DNA of 64,000 bases from M2408 sp040386975 (GTDB lineage: Bacteria > Bacteroidota > Bacteroidia > Flavobacteriales_D > Crocinitomicaceae): the NCBI GenBank assembly GCA_040386975.1, contig JAZKEO010000001.1:62001-126000 (forward strand), given 5' to 3'. Positions 26,815 through 35,301 of the stretch are shown piece after piece. A program made the position numbers and the translations under genes. Position 1 is the first letter of the stretch. Each line of letters opens with the position of its first letter. The notes under the pieces are model-generated. The model saw only the letters and a program-made list of their open reading frames with translations, was not told the DNA's origin and searched no databases.

Positions 26815-27414
26815 ATGGCTTTCGAATTACCAAAATTAGGATATTCTTATGACGCTTTAGAGCCTCATATTGACGCTAAAACGATGGAAATACATCATTC
26901 AAAACACCATCAAGCATATACAACAAACTTAAATGCAGCTCTTGTAGGTACAGATTTAGAAAACGCAAGTATTGAAGAAATTTTGAAAAATTGCAAAGAC
27001 AAACCAGCACTTAGAAATAATGGTGGTGGATTTTGGAATCACAATTTGTTTTGGGAAGTTATGTCGCCAAAAGGTGGTGGTTTACCAACAGGAGATTTAG
27101 CAAAAGCGATTGATTCTGCTTTTGGTTCATTTGATGCTTTCAAAGAAGAATTCGCTAAAGCTGGAGCAACACGTTTTGGTTCAGGTTGGGCTTGGTTATG
27201 TGTTTCTGAAGGAAAATTATGTGTTTGTTCAACTGCCAACCAAGATAATCCTTTGATGGGTGAAGGTTGTAACGGAACGCCAATTTTAGCAATGGACGTT
27301 TGGGAACACGCTTATTACTTGAATTACCAAAACAGAAGACCAGATTACATTCAAGCATTTTTTAATGTGATTGATTGGAATTTTGTAGCAAAAAAATACG
27401 CTGAATTAGTTTAA
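26815..27414 (+). CDS. sod: Superoxide dismutase, Mn-type or cambialistic
   Basis: 199 residues, the standard size for Fe/Mn superoxide dismutases; no signal peptide, so cytosolic. Metal ligands are H27, H76, D161 and H165 (DVWEHAYYLNYQNRRPDY). It converts superoxide to oxygen and hydrogen peroxide. The second-sphere pattern GGGFWNHNLFW, together with Gln143 in ANQDNPL, matches manganese or cambialistic enzymes rather than classical FeSOD, which has Gln in the first position and Ala in the second. Monocistronic, with its own promoter and a strong terminator. Confidence 0.95.
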   Translation: MAFELPKLGYSYDALEPHIDAKTMEIHHSKHHQAYTTNLNAALVGTDLENASIEEILKNCKDKPALRNNGGGFWNHNLFWEVMSPKGGGLPTGDLAKAIDSAFGSFDAFKEEFAKAGATRFGSGWAWLCVSEGKLCVCSTANQDNPLMGEGCNGTPILAMDVWEHAYYLNYQNRRPDYIQAFFNVIDWNFVAKKYAELV

Positions 27415-27432
27415 AAAAACTATTTTTGATAG

Positions 27433-27465
27433 AAATCCTGCTTTTTTAAGCGGGATTTTTTATTT
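27433..27465 (+). terminator. Rho-independent terminator of sod
   Basis: Stem AAATCCTGCTT (27433-27443)/AAGCGGGATTT (27448-27458), 11 bp with one wobble and a TTTT loop, followed by a T-rich tail. Confidence 0.85.
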
Positions 27466-27499
27466 TTGACGAATTTATAATGAGTGGCTTTTTTGATTC

Positions 27500-27567
27500 C
27501 CTGCACTAACGTTTGGTCTTCGTTCGCTTAGCGAACTCTTCTTTTGCGGAAAAAGAAAAGAATAAAT
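27500..27567 (+). repeat. Modular intergenic element, partial copy D
   Basis: Only the right part of the element: CTGCACTAACGTTTG (shared with copy B at 37530-37544), a variable hairpin GTTCGC-TTA-GCGAAC (27522-27536), then TCTTCTTTTGCGGAAAAAG and a tail as in A-C. In copy B the variable hairpin has the unrelated sequence ATCAGTT/AACTGAT, so the stem is kept while its bases differ. It ends 21 bp before the miaE start. Confidence 0.7.
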
Positions 27568-27588
27568 TTAATTTAAAATTAAGCTAAT

Positions 27589-28179
27589 ATGCTTGGATTA
27601 AAACTTCCAACCGACCCAAGATGGGTTAATATTGCTGAAAAGAATATCGAAGAAATCTTGATTGACCATGCTTTCTGTGAACAAAAAGCGGCAAGCAACG
27701 CTATTTCCATCATCATTCAATATCCTCATTTGACAGATTTGGTGAAAGAAATGACAGCAATTTGTCAAGAAGAAATGCAACATTTTAACATGGTGCATGA
27801 CAAATTAATTGAGCGTGGATTTAAGCTTGGCTTTGACAGAAAAGATCCTTATGTTGCTGATTTAATGGCTTATTTGAGGAAGGAAGTGAGTGGTGGACCA
27901 CGTGAAAGTCATTTCGTGAATCAACTTTTACTTGGAGCAATGATTGAAGCGAGAAGTTGTGAGCGATTTAAAATTTTATCTGAACAACTCAAAGATGAAG
28001 ATTTGAAAGTGTTTTATCGAGATTTAATGGAAAGCGAAGCACGTCATTTTACGACGTTTATAAATTATGCTCGAAAATATGCAAAAGAAATCGATGTGGA
28101 TAAACGCTGGAAAGAATTTCTTATTTTTGAAGCATCTTTGATGGATAAATACGGAAAATCTGAATCAATACACGGTTGA
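27589..28179 (+). CDS. miaE: tRNA-(ms2io6A37) hydroxylase
   Basis: 196 residues forming a four-helix ferritin-like diiron fold. Iron-binding residues appear in order: E31 (DHAFCEQKAA), E62 with H65 (EEMQH), E120 (EARSCERF) and E150/H153 (SEARH). MiaE hydroxylates the isopentenyl side chain of modified A37 in tRNA using O2. Its length agrees with MiaE proteins (about 190-270 residues). No promoter box was recognised; a partial repeat (copy D) ends just upstream. The bestrophin gene follows at 107 bp. Confidence 0.88.
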   Translation: MLGLKLPTDPRWVNIAEKNIEEILIDHAFCEQKAASNAISIIIQYPHLTDLVKEMTAICQEEMQHFNMVHDKLIERGFKLGFDRKDPYVADLMAYLRKEVSGGPRESHFVNQLLLGAMIEARSCERFKILSEQLKDEDLKVFYRDLMESEARHFTTFINYARKYAKEIDVDKRWKEFLIFEASLMDKYGKSESIHG

Positions 28180-28286
28180 AATTATGAGTTATGAATTATG
28201 AGTTATTTCACAAAGAGACTATTGACAGCGAAGGTAATCTAGAAGTCTTAAAATCTTAATATCCTAAAGTCCTAATATCTAATAAA

Positions 28287-29309
28287 ATGCACGCAGGAAA
28301 AAATTTTTCTTTTAAAGAAGTTGTTTTTTGGACAAGAAGAGATATTTATCTTTTACTTGTGATTTCAGCTATTCCAGTTTCATGTTATGTGTTGTTGGAT
28401 TGGAAATGGTTAGCAATTCCATGGCTTCCGATAGCTTTATTAGGTACAGCAGTTGCTTTTATCGTAGGTTTTAAAAATAATGCATCTTATGACAGAATGT
28501 GGGAAGCTCGTCGTTCTTGGGGAGCTATTGTAAATTCTTCTCGTTCTTGGGGGATTATGGTACGAGATTATATTTCTGAAAAACACGCTTCACAGTCTAT
28601 TTCGAAAGAGGAATTAAAAAGAGAACATGAAATACTGATTTACAGACACTTTGCTTGGCTTACAGCCTTGAGATTTCAATTACGAGAACCAAGAGTTTGG
28701 GAAGGAATTTACAAAAAACACAATGTCGAATACAAAAATAAATGGTTTAGAGTTCATGAACACGACAATGAACTAAAACATGATTTGGAAAAACATTTGT
28801 CGGCAGAAGAATTAAATTTAATCATGTCGAAAACAAATAAAGCGGCACAAATCATTTCACTTCAATCGCAACATTTGAAAAGATTGTTAGACAAAGGTTT
28901 GATAGAAGATTTTCGTCACATGGAATTGGAAAAAATGTTAATTGAATTTTACAATCAACAAGGTGTTTCAGAGCGAATTAAAAATTTTCCTTATCCACGA
29001 CAATATGCGACCTTAAATTTGTATTTCATTAAAATATTTGTATTTTTAGTTCCGCTTGGAATGTTGCAAGAATTTGATAAATTAGGAGGGAATTTAGTTT
29101 GGTTAGCAATTCCATTTTCTGCCTTATCTTCATGGATTTTCACTACATTAGAGAAGATTGGAGAATCAACAGAAAGTCCATTTGAAGGAAGCGCAAACGA
29201 CGTGCCGATTACAGCGATGAGTAGGGGGATTGAAATTGATTTAAGAGAAATGTTGGATGAAGAAAATATTCCAGAGCCAATAAAACCGATAAATAATATC
29301 TTAACTTAA
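28287..29309 (+). CDS. Bestrophin-family anion channel
   Basis: 340 residues of the bacterial bestrophin family. Two hydrophobic helices at about 20-65 flank a family motif, FKNNASYDRMWEARRSWGAIVNSSR (about 61-85). A long helical cytosolic part follows, then a second membrane pair at about 247-290 (YFIKIFVFLVPLGMLQEFDKLGGNLVWLAIPFSALSSWIFTTLEKIGE). The family forms pentameric channels for chloride or other monovalent ions; plant and algal members pass bicarbonate. The carbonic anhydrase gene follows with a single base between stop and start, so the two products should be made together. Confidence 0.88.
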   Translation: MHAGKNFSFKEVVFWTRRDIYLLLVISAIPVSCYVLLDWKWLAIPWLPIALLGTAVAFIVGFKNNASYDRMWEARRSWGAIVNSSRSWGIMVRDYISEKHASQSISKEELKREHEILIYRHFAWLTALRFQLREPRVWEGIYKKHNVEYKNKWFRVHEHDNELKHDLEKHLSAEELNLIMSKTNKAAQIISLQSQHLKRLLDKGLIEDFRHMELEKMLIEFYNQQGVSERIKNFPYPRQYATLNLYFIKIFVFLVPLGMLQEFDKLGGNLVWLAIPFSALSSWIFTTLEKIGESTESPFEGSANDVPITAMSRGIEIDLREMLDEENIPEPIKPINNILT

Positions 29310-29310
29310 G

Positions 29311-29952
29311 ATGCCAGATTTTAAACATATATTTGAAAATAACGAAAAGTGGGTTGCTGAGAAACTGAATGTAAATCCAGACTATTTCAAGAAATTAGCT
29401 GAAGGTCAGAATCCAGATTATTTATATATTGGGTGTTCAGATAGTCGTGTTACAGCCGAAGATTTAATGGGAGTTCAACCAGGTGAGGTTTTTATTCATA
29501 GAAATGTGGCTAATTTGGTTGTAAGTACGGATAATAATTTGAATGCTGTTGTTCAATACGCTGTGGAATATTTGAAAGTGAAACACATCATTATTTGTGG
29601 ACATTACGAATGTGGAGGTGTGAAGGCAGCTATGAATCCTAGTGATATGGGGCAATTGAATAGTTGGCTTCAAACTTTGCGAGATGTTTATCGTTTTCAT
29701 CGCGAAGAATTAGATGAAATTGTAGATAATCAAAAACGTTTTGATCGTTTGGTAGAACTAAATGTGTTGGAACAAGCATTAAATATTATAAAAATTGATC
29801 ATGTACAACGAGCTTGGTACAAAACTGGATTTCCAACAATTCATGGTTGGGTTTTTGACGTGAGAACAGGAAAATTAATTGATTTAGGCTTGAATATGGA
29901 AAAAGAATTTCAAGCAATTCGATCAATCTACGACCTAAAACCAATACAATAA
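29311..29952 (+). CDS. can: Beta-class carbonic anhydrase
   Basis: 213 residues. Zinc ligands C42, H98 and C101 and the catalytic dyad D44/R46 (CSDSRVTAEDLMGVQPGEVFIHRNVANLV; ICGHYECGGVKAA) identify a beta-carbonic anhydrase of the E. coli Can type. It interconverts CO2 and bicarbonate in the cytosol. Located 1 nt after the bestrophin gene, so bicarbonate entering or leaving by the channel may be the shared substrate (inference). No signal peptide. Confidence 0.95.
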   Translation: MPDFKHIFENNEKWVAEKLNVNPDYFKKLAEGQNPDYLYIGCSDSRVTAEDLMGVQPGEVFIHRNVANLVVSTDNNLNAVVQYAVEYLKVKHIIICGHYECGGVKAAMNPSDMGQLNSWLQTLRDVYRFHREELDEIVDNQKRFDRLVELNVLEQALNIIKIDHVQRAWYKTGFPTIHGWVFDVRTGKLIDLGLNMEKEFQAIRSIYDLKPIQ

Positions 29953-29956
29953 TATA

Positions 29957-30059
29957 GATTTTAAGACATCAAGACCTTAGGATATTAAGAATTTTATTTT
30001 AATATCTCTTAGTTTCTATTTTTAATTGTTTTGAATTAGTATTTTTGAGTCTTAAAATC
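29957..30059. repeat. Inverted repeat enclosing the osmC promoter
   Basis: GATTTTAAGA (29957-29966) and its complement TCTTAAAATC (30050-30059) bracket a stretch of AATATC/TTAAGA words. A -7 box TATTTTTG lies inside at 30040-30047, 43 bp before the osmC ATG. The words resemble those before the bestrophin gene (28240-28286). Confidence 0.5.
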
Positions 30060-30090
30060 TTGATATCGTAACATCTTAATATCTATAATT

Positions 30091-30504
30091 ATGAAAAGAA
30101 ATGCAACTGCCGTTTGGCAAGGAACAGGAAAAGAAGGAAAAGGGAATTTAACTACGCAAAGTAGTATTTTAAATCAAACACAATATTCGTTTTTATCGCG
30201 TTTTGAAGAAGGAACGGGTACAAACCCTGAAGAATTAATTGCAGCAGCTCACGCGGGATGTTTTACCATGAAATTGAGTTTTAATTTGAGTGGAGCTGGT
30301 TTTGTTCCAGAAAATTTAGAAACAAAATGTGTGATTACTTTGGAAGAAGGAAGTATCACAGAATCTCACTTGACTTTAAAAGCGAAAGTTCCAACAATCA
30401 GTGAAACGCAATTCAATGAATTAGTTGCTGATGCAGAAAAAAACTGTCCAATTTCAAAATTGTTGAATACGAAAATTACAGTAGTTTCGACTTTAGAGAA
30501 TTAA
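30091..30504 (+). CDS. osmC: OsmC-family peroxiredoxin-like protein
   Basis: 137 residues. The OsmC fold is shown by ATAVWQGTGKEGKG at the N-terminus, the NPEELIAAAHAGCFTM helix with Cys57, and CPISKLLNT with Cys119. The two cysteines are the redox pair that reduces organic hydroperoxides in OsmC. Together with sod, glutathione peroxidase and BCP it adds to the stress-defence genes of the window. Transcribed alone from a TATTTTTG box. Confidence 0.9.
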   Translation: MKRNATAVWQGTGKEGKGNLTTQSSILNQTQYSFLSRFEEGTGTNPEELIAAAHAGCFTMKLSFNLSGAGFVPENLETKCVITLEEGSITESHLTLKAKVPTISETQFNELVADAEKNCPISKLLNTKITVVSTLEN

Positions 30505-30516
30505 TCGCTACAATTG

Positions 30517-30602
30517 TCTAAACTTTGATTTTTTATGATTTTTGAATTAACTATGATTATCCGACGAACTAAATTGTAAACAATCAAGGTTTAGATTTTT
30601 TT
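30517..30602. terminator. Bidirectional terminator between osmC and the GxxExxY gene
   Basis: Arms 30517-30530 and 30582-30595 (TCTAAACTTTGATT and a complement with one G-T wobble) pair over 14 bp and are followed by seven T on the + strand. The genes on both sides converge on it. Confidence 0.65.
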
Positions 30603-30999
30603 ACGCAATTTTCTTAAATTTTGAATTTATAAGTCTTTTGAATTGCAAACTTTTTTGACCAAAATTAATTAAAAGTCCAATTTCTAAATTGTAAGCTTCT
30701 AAATAATTAATTGCTTGTGCTAAATGAACGTCTTCTAATTGTATAACTGCTTTTATCTCGACAGAAATAAAATTTTCAACTAAAAAATCTACTCTTCGAG
30801 TTCCAATTTGATCCAATTTATAAAAAATCGGCATTTCAAATTCTCGACTAAACGATAAATTTTGAATATTCATCTCTTTAGATAATGCCCTTTGATATAT
30901 GACTTCTTGGAAACCATTGCCAAGTATTTTGTGAACTTCCATTGAACACCCAATAATTTTCCCTGTTAATTCAGAATATTTGTAAGTATCATCTATCAT
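30601..30999 (-). CDS. GxxExxY family protein
   Basis: 132 residues with the naming motif GNGFQEVIYQ and a PD-(D/E)XK-like core (RRVDFLVENFISVEIKA). The family is small, widespread and uncharacterised; its nuclease-like fold suggests DNA or RNA processing. Such genes often occur as isolated, patchily distributed insertions, consistent with this position between osmC and gpx. No neighbours obviously partner it. Confidence 0.88.
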   Translation of the reverse strand: MIDDTYKYSELTGKIIGCSMEVHKILGNGFQEVIYQRALSKEMNIQNLSFSREFEMPIFYKLDQIGTRRVDFLVENFISVEIKAVIQLEDVHLAQAINYLEAYNLEIGLLINFGQKSLQFKRLINSKFKKIA

Positions 31000-31114
31000 T
31001 TCTCTTTTTAACCAAAGATAATGAAAAACTTCAAATAAAAATCATGGAATTTAGAAATTAATCAAGCTCGTCAAAAAATCACACTTAATCAATCCAATCA
31101 GCTTCAATCACAGT

Positions 31115-31576
31115 TTAAGACTCTATCCACGAAATAATCTCAGGATCATTTGGTTCAATGCGATGCGAAACAATGCGTTCGATATTTCCGTTTCCGTCGA
31201 TTAAATATTTCTGAAAATTCCAAGCGACATCCATCGTTGTTTCTTCTTTCAACCATTTGTAAATAGGATGTGCATTTTCACCTAAAATCGTCACTTTCGA
31301 CATCATCGGGAAAGTTACTCCATAGTTTTTTTGACAAAAAGCAACAATTTCAGCTTCTGTTCCTGGTTCTTGAGCCCCAAAATCATTAGAAGGAACTCCA
31401 ATAATTGTAAAATTCTCCTCTTTGTATTTTTCATACATTTCCTCCATCGGAGCATAATGAAAGGTATAACCACATTCAGAAGCAGTGTTTACAAGCATTA
31501 TTTTTTTTCCTTTAACTGTGTTCCAATCAAAGATATTTCCTTGAATGTCGCGAATTTCAAAATCAAATAAGTTCAT
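31115..31576 (-). CDS. Glutathione peroxidase-family thiol peroxidase
   Basis: 153 residues. Catalytic tetrad Cys35 (NTASECGYT), Gln69 (NDFGAQEPGT), Trp119 and Asn120 (AWNFQKYLID). Bacterial cysteine homologues of this family usually take electrons from thioredoxin rather than glutathione. ATG 31576 is chosen over a TTG at 31615 because the family starts just before this Met and the longer form would overlap ccsBA by 53 nt. Even so it overlaps the ccsBA end by 14 nt, suggesting coupled translation. It is slightly shorter than usual at the C-terminus. Confidence 0.9.
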   Translation of the reverse strand: MNLFDFEIRDIQGNIFDWNTVKGKKIMLVNTASECGYTFHYAPMEEMYEKYKEENFTIIGVPSNDFGAQEPGTEAEIVAFCQKNYGVTFPMMSKVTILGENAHPIYKWLKEETTMDVAWNFQKYLIDGNGNIERIVSHRIEPNDPEIISWIES

Positions 31577-34500
31577 TTTCTTTAAGGTTTTTATTGTAGA
31601 ATTTAATTCTAACAAATGAATAAAGAGCGAAAAATAGAATTGTACAAGTGATTAAAACTACAACATATAAGTAGTTTTGAATTACTGAAAAGTCTATTGA
31701 TGAAGGTAAGAAAATTAAATGGAATAAAAATACAACAATCAATATTAAAAGCTGTACGGCGAATCTTTTACCAAAATAACTTATGAAATTCAATTTATAC
31801 TCATTTTTGTATAAATTATAATGGGTAGATGATAATTGCGTAAACAAATAGAAAGCTGTCAAATAATAATAAAGCCAATCTGGAACTTTAGCTAAAGCAT
31901 CTCCTTGAGCATAAGAATGCAAACCTGTCAAATAGAAATTCACTCCAAAGAAAGTAAATAAAATAGCTGTATATCCCCACAAAGACATCATATTATATGT
32001 AAATCTACCACTTAATGCTGGAATGTATCTGAAGTGTAATATCACTGCGTAAACCAAAACAGAAACCAAAGCCCATGTTTCTTTTGGATCCCAGCCCCAA
32101 TATCTTCCCCACGATTCATTTGCCCAAATTCCACCTAAAAAGGTTCCAATCGTAAGCATAAATAAACCAAGAGTTATTATTAATTCAGAAATAGCAGAAA
32201 TTTCATTGATGTTTGCAGTTAGACGTTGACCATTATTTTTGAATCTGAAATTGTATAAAGTTAAATTTAACAATCCCAATATTGCTCCAACGCCAAGGAA
32301 AGCATAACTTCCTGTAATAATTGCAACGTGTATTTTTAACCAAAATGACTTTAAAACGGGAGCTAATGGAGTGATTTCTGGATCTAACATCTCCAAATGA
32401 GCTACAAAAAGCATGAAATAAGCTAAAATAGCTGCTAATGCTAAAACAACGGGATACTTTCTTCCAAAAATAAAACCTATTAATACAGCAATCCAAGAAA
32501 TAAAAATTAAGGCTTCATAACCATTACTCCAAGGTGCATGACCAGAAATATACCAACGTAAACTTAAGCCATAAGCGTGATACAAAAAGATAATTAACAA
32601 TAAAACTACAAAAGGAGTTGAAATGCGTTTAAATCTTTTTTCAGAACGAATGCTTGGTTTTACAAAAATTCTAATGAAGAAAATTATTAATAATATTAAG
32701 CCTAGAAGAATGTAACTATTCTGAGCATTTTTGTAAATGTCCATTTTGTTGTAACTGATTTCTAAAGCTACTAAACTTTCCGATGGAGCAACTTTTCCAG
32801 CTGTTTCTCTTTGAAATTTCTTAAATGCGTTTAATTTGTCCAAAGCTAAACCGTACGAATTTTTCTCAGAAGCTTCGTCTAAAGCAGTTAAATAAGCTAA
32901 GGCTGAAGACGATGAAAGAGAATCTTTTTGCATCAATTCCATGTTTAAAGGAACGTACCACATGTTGTTTGGATCGTTTTTTACTGGAATTATTTTCATA
33001 TACTGCCAGCTCACAATCGAATTAACAACTTCAAAACGCTCAACCAATTTGATTAATTTTTTCTCAAATTCACTGCGTTTAGATTCTAATTTCCGGTGTG
33101 CTTCGTTGTATTGATCTAAAAATTTGAAATTACCTGTTTCATCAACCAAACTCATCAAACTGGCATATTCTTTCAGTTTCAAACGTTCACGTGTAGCTTT
33201 TGGCACAGAAATCACATCTTGCCTTACCCAATAATCGGGATACATGTGCATACTCACGATTGTTTGAACCGCATTGTATTTCTCAAATTTATTTTTTCCA
33301 TAAATTTTTCGCAACAATTCGTCACAAACCGTATGTGCTGGAACAATTCTCCCTTTAAAATCTTGAATTAATAAAGAAGCAAATTCATCTGAATGTTCTT
33401 CCGACATCACACGATAAATTGGATTTTTTGGAGCTGTCACAACTTGCCTGTCCGCTGTGGTGGAATGTTCTGCTTCATGATTATGTCCAGTATGATCTTC
33501 GTGGTTGTGAGCTACATTTGTATCAACAGCAGTTTGAGAAAAAGAAGAAAAACTCAAAAATGAAAAGATAACTAAAAGTGACAATAAAGAAGATTCTCTT
33601 CGTTCACGCGATTTTTTGATTTTCCCCAATAATTCTTTGAATCTTCCTACTGGTGCAAAAAGCGATAAAATCATTCCGATTGCCATCAATAAATAACCTA
33701 AATAAGTGACGTTTGTTCCCCAAAAATCATAATTGACACTCAAACGTGTTCCTTCTTCGTTTTCTGGAGTTTGTGGATTATCTAAATCGTAACTCGATTG
33801 GAAAAAACGGTAACCTCCGTAATCCATTACATTGTTCATGAAAACTCGTTTGTCTTTCTGATAATTTTTCTTTTTGTCCAAAATGGTTAGTTCACTTGCA
33901 AAAGAAGAAGCAACATCCGAACCTGGATATTTATCCAAAACAAAATCACGACAAGCAATTGCGAATGGAAGTGTTTTTTGCGTAGAACCGTATTCCATTT
34001 CGTATTGTAAACCATTTAAAAGAAAAACTTCTGTTGATGGAATTTGTCCTAAACCTCCTTCTAAAGCAACGATTTTACTTTCTTTTCCATCACTTACTCT
34101 TAAAGTCAAAATATCCATTCCAACGTCTTTTCTGCCAGAAGACATTTTTACCATTCTTGCATGATCAATTCTGCGATTAAATACAAATTGCTGACCATTA
34201 ACGATATACAAAGTTCTTTCTAAAAATGGAACAAAACTATCGGTTGGAATTTTTTTGTACATCGAATCAGAAATTGCCATACCAGATTCACGCACTTTTT
34301 TCATTTCCGTCATCGGTAAATATTGCATGGTCAATTTTGTTTTGAACATCAATTTACCATTTACGGCCATAATATCGATTCCTGGAGCTGAATTTTTCTT
34401 TTCGTAAGAAAGTGGAATATCTCCAATGTTTATAAATCCATTTGGCGATAAGAAATTTGATTTTTTTCCATCAGTTACAATGTCTAAAACGTGATTATTG

Positions 34501-35048
34501 ATTGAATCTTTGATTAATAAAGTATCAATTTGTTTTGCTTTAAAATCGACATATTCAATTTTGATTGGACTTTTATGCTTTGGAAAATCGAAGGATACAT
34601 CAAAAGAATTATCTGTGATTTCAGACATAAATTTTTTCTCATTGAAGGTATATTGCATTTTTCCGTCGTTTACACGCACCCAAAGATGTGGGTCAGAAAG
34701 GAAAATACGGTTTGATGATTCTCCTTCACGAATTAACATCAACCCTTCAAAACTGATGAATCGTGTAATTCCAGCACCAATAATGATAATGATAAATGAA
34801 ATGTGAAAAGTAAGCATCGCCATTTTTTCACGCTGAAACATTTTGTATCTAACAATATTTGAAATTAAGTTTATCGCCAAAAAAGCTAACAGGATTTCAA
34901 ACCACAAAGAGTTGTAGATGATTATTTTAGCTGCTTGAATTCCGTATGTTGATTCGATGAGTGTCGCCGCACCAATTGAAACTAAAAAAACAATCATTCC
35001 CAGCGCCATCATACGCATTGAAAATAAAGCTTTTGCAAATCTTTCCAT
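31563..35048 (-). CDS. ccsBA: Fused ResB/CcsA cytochrome c maturation protein
   Basis: 1161 residues. The N-terminal half is ResB/CcsB-like: membrane helices at about 10-35 and 45-90, then a large periplasmic part starting at FEGLMLIREGESS. The C-terminal half is CcsA/ResC-like with about eight helices and the haem-handling WWD motif WGRYWGWDPKETW near residue 985. Fused CcsBA exports haem and attaches it to apocytochrome c (system II). Between the halves lies a further hydrophobic segment followed by a His-rich stretch near residue 515 (AHNHEDHTGHNHEAEH) and a large domain with CDELLRKIYGK. A palindrome TCCGCTGTGGTGGA (33451-33464) lies in frame in this linker. Confidence 0.9.
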   Translation of the reverse strand: MERFAKALFSMRMMALGMIVFLVSIGAATLIESTYGIQAAKIIIYNSLWFEILLAFLAINLISNIVRYKMFQREKMAMLTFHISFIIIIIGAGITRFISFEGLMLIREGESSNRIFLSDPHLWVRVNDGKMQYTFNEKKFMSEITDNSFDVSFDFPKHKSPIKIEYVDFKAKQIDTLLIKDSINNHVLDIVTDGKKSNFLSPNGFINIGDIPLSYEKKNSAPGIDIMAVNGKLMFKTKLTMQYLPMTEMKKVRESGMAISDSMYKKIPTDSFVPFLERTLYIVNGQQFVFNRRIDHARMVKMSSGRKDVGMDILTLRVSDGKESKIVALEGGLGQIPSTEVFLLNGLQYEMEYGSTQKTLPFAIACRDFVLDKYPGSDVASSFASELTILDKKKNYQKDKRVFMNNVMDYGGYRFFQSSYDLDNPQTPENEEGTRLSVNYDFWGTNVTYLGYLLMAIGMILSLFAPVGRFKELLGKIKKSRERRESSLLSLLVIFSFLSFSSFSQTAVDTNVAHNHEDHTGHNHEAEHSTTADRQVVTAPKNPIYRVMSEEHSDEFASLLIQDFKGRIVPAHTVCDELLRKIYGKNKFEKYNAVQTIVSMHMYPDYWVRQDVISVPKATRERLKLKEYASLMSLVDETGNFKFLDQYNEAHRKLESKRSEFEKKLIKLVERFEVVNSIVSWQYMKIIPVKNDPNNMWYVPLNMELMQKDSLSSSSALAYLTALDEASEKNSYGLALDKLNAFKKFQRETAGKVAPSESLVALEISYNKMDIYKNAQNSYILLGLILLIIFFIRIFVKPSIRSEKRFKRISTPFVVLLLIIFLYHAYGLSLRWYISGHAPWSNGYEALIFISWIAVLIGFIFGRKYPVVLALAAILAYFMLFVAHLEMLDPEITPLAPVLKSFWLKIHVAIITGSYAFLGVGAILGLLNLTLYNFRFKNNGQRLTANINEISAISELIITLGLFMLTIGTFLGGIWANESWGRYWGWDPKETWALVSVLVYAVILHFRYIPALSGRFTYNMMSLWGYTAILFTFFGVNFYLTGLHSYAQGDALAKVPDWLYYYLTAFYLFTQLSSTHYNLYKNEYKLNFISYFGKRFAVQLLILIVVFLFHLIFLPSSIDFSVIQNYLYVVVLITCTILFFALYSFVRIKFYNKNLKENELI

Positions 35049-35076
35049 TCTAATCTTATTAATCTTAAATCGAGTG

Positions 35077-35084
35077 CAAAATTA
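35077..35084 (-). promoter_or_regulatory. -7 box of ccsBA
   Basis: On the minus strand this reads TAATTTTG, 28 bp upstream of the ccsBA ATG. The 253-bp divergent region to the next gene start (35302) shows no other clear signal; I could not place the promoter of the rightward gene. Confidence 0.5.
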
Positions 35085-35301
35085 CTCAATGCGATTTGTT
35101 TTTTACCCTCAAAAAGGAAATAAATTCAAATAATTTTAGATTATTTCACAAACTCACATCTCAATGTTTAAAAATATTCATTTTTCATAGAAAAAGCATG
35201 TAACCAAATCCGTTATTTTACATTATATTAGAATAAAAATTATTTGGGTACGGAATTTGTTTAAACGAACCAAAATAGCATCACAACAAAACAACAATTG
35301 C

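Noticed and set aside
31577..31615. TTG start of the glutathione peroxidase gene at 31615
   Set aside because: It would increase the overlap with ccsBA and add residues absent from the family; ATG 31576 fits.
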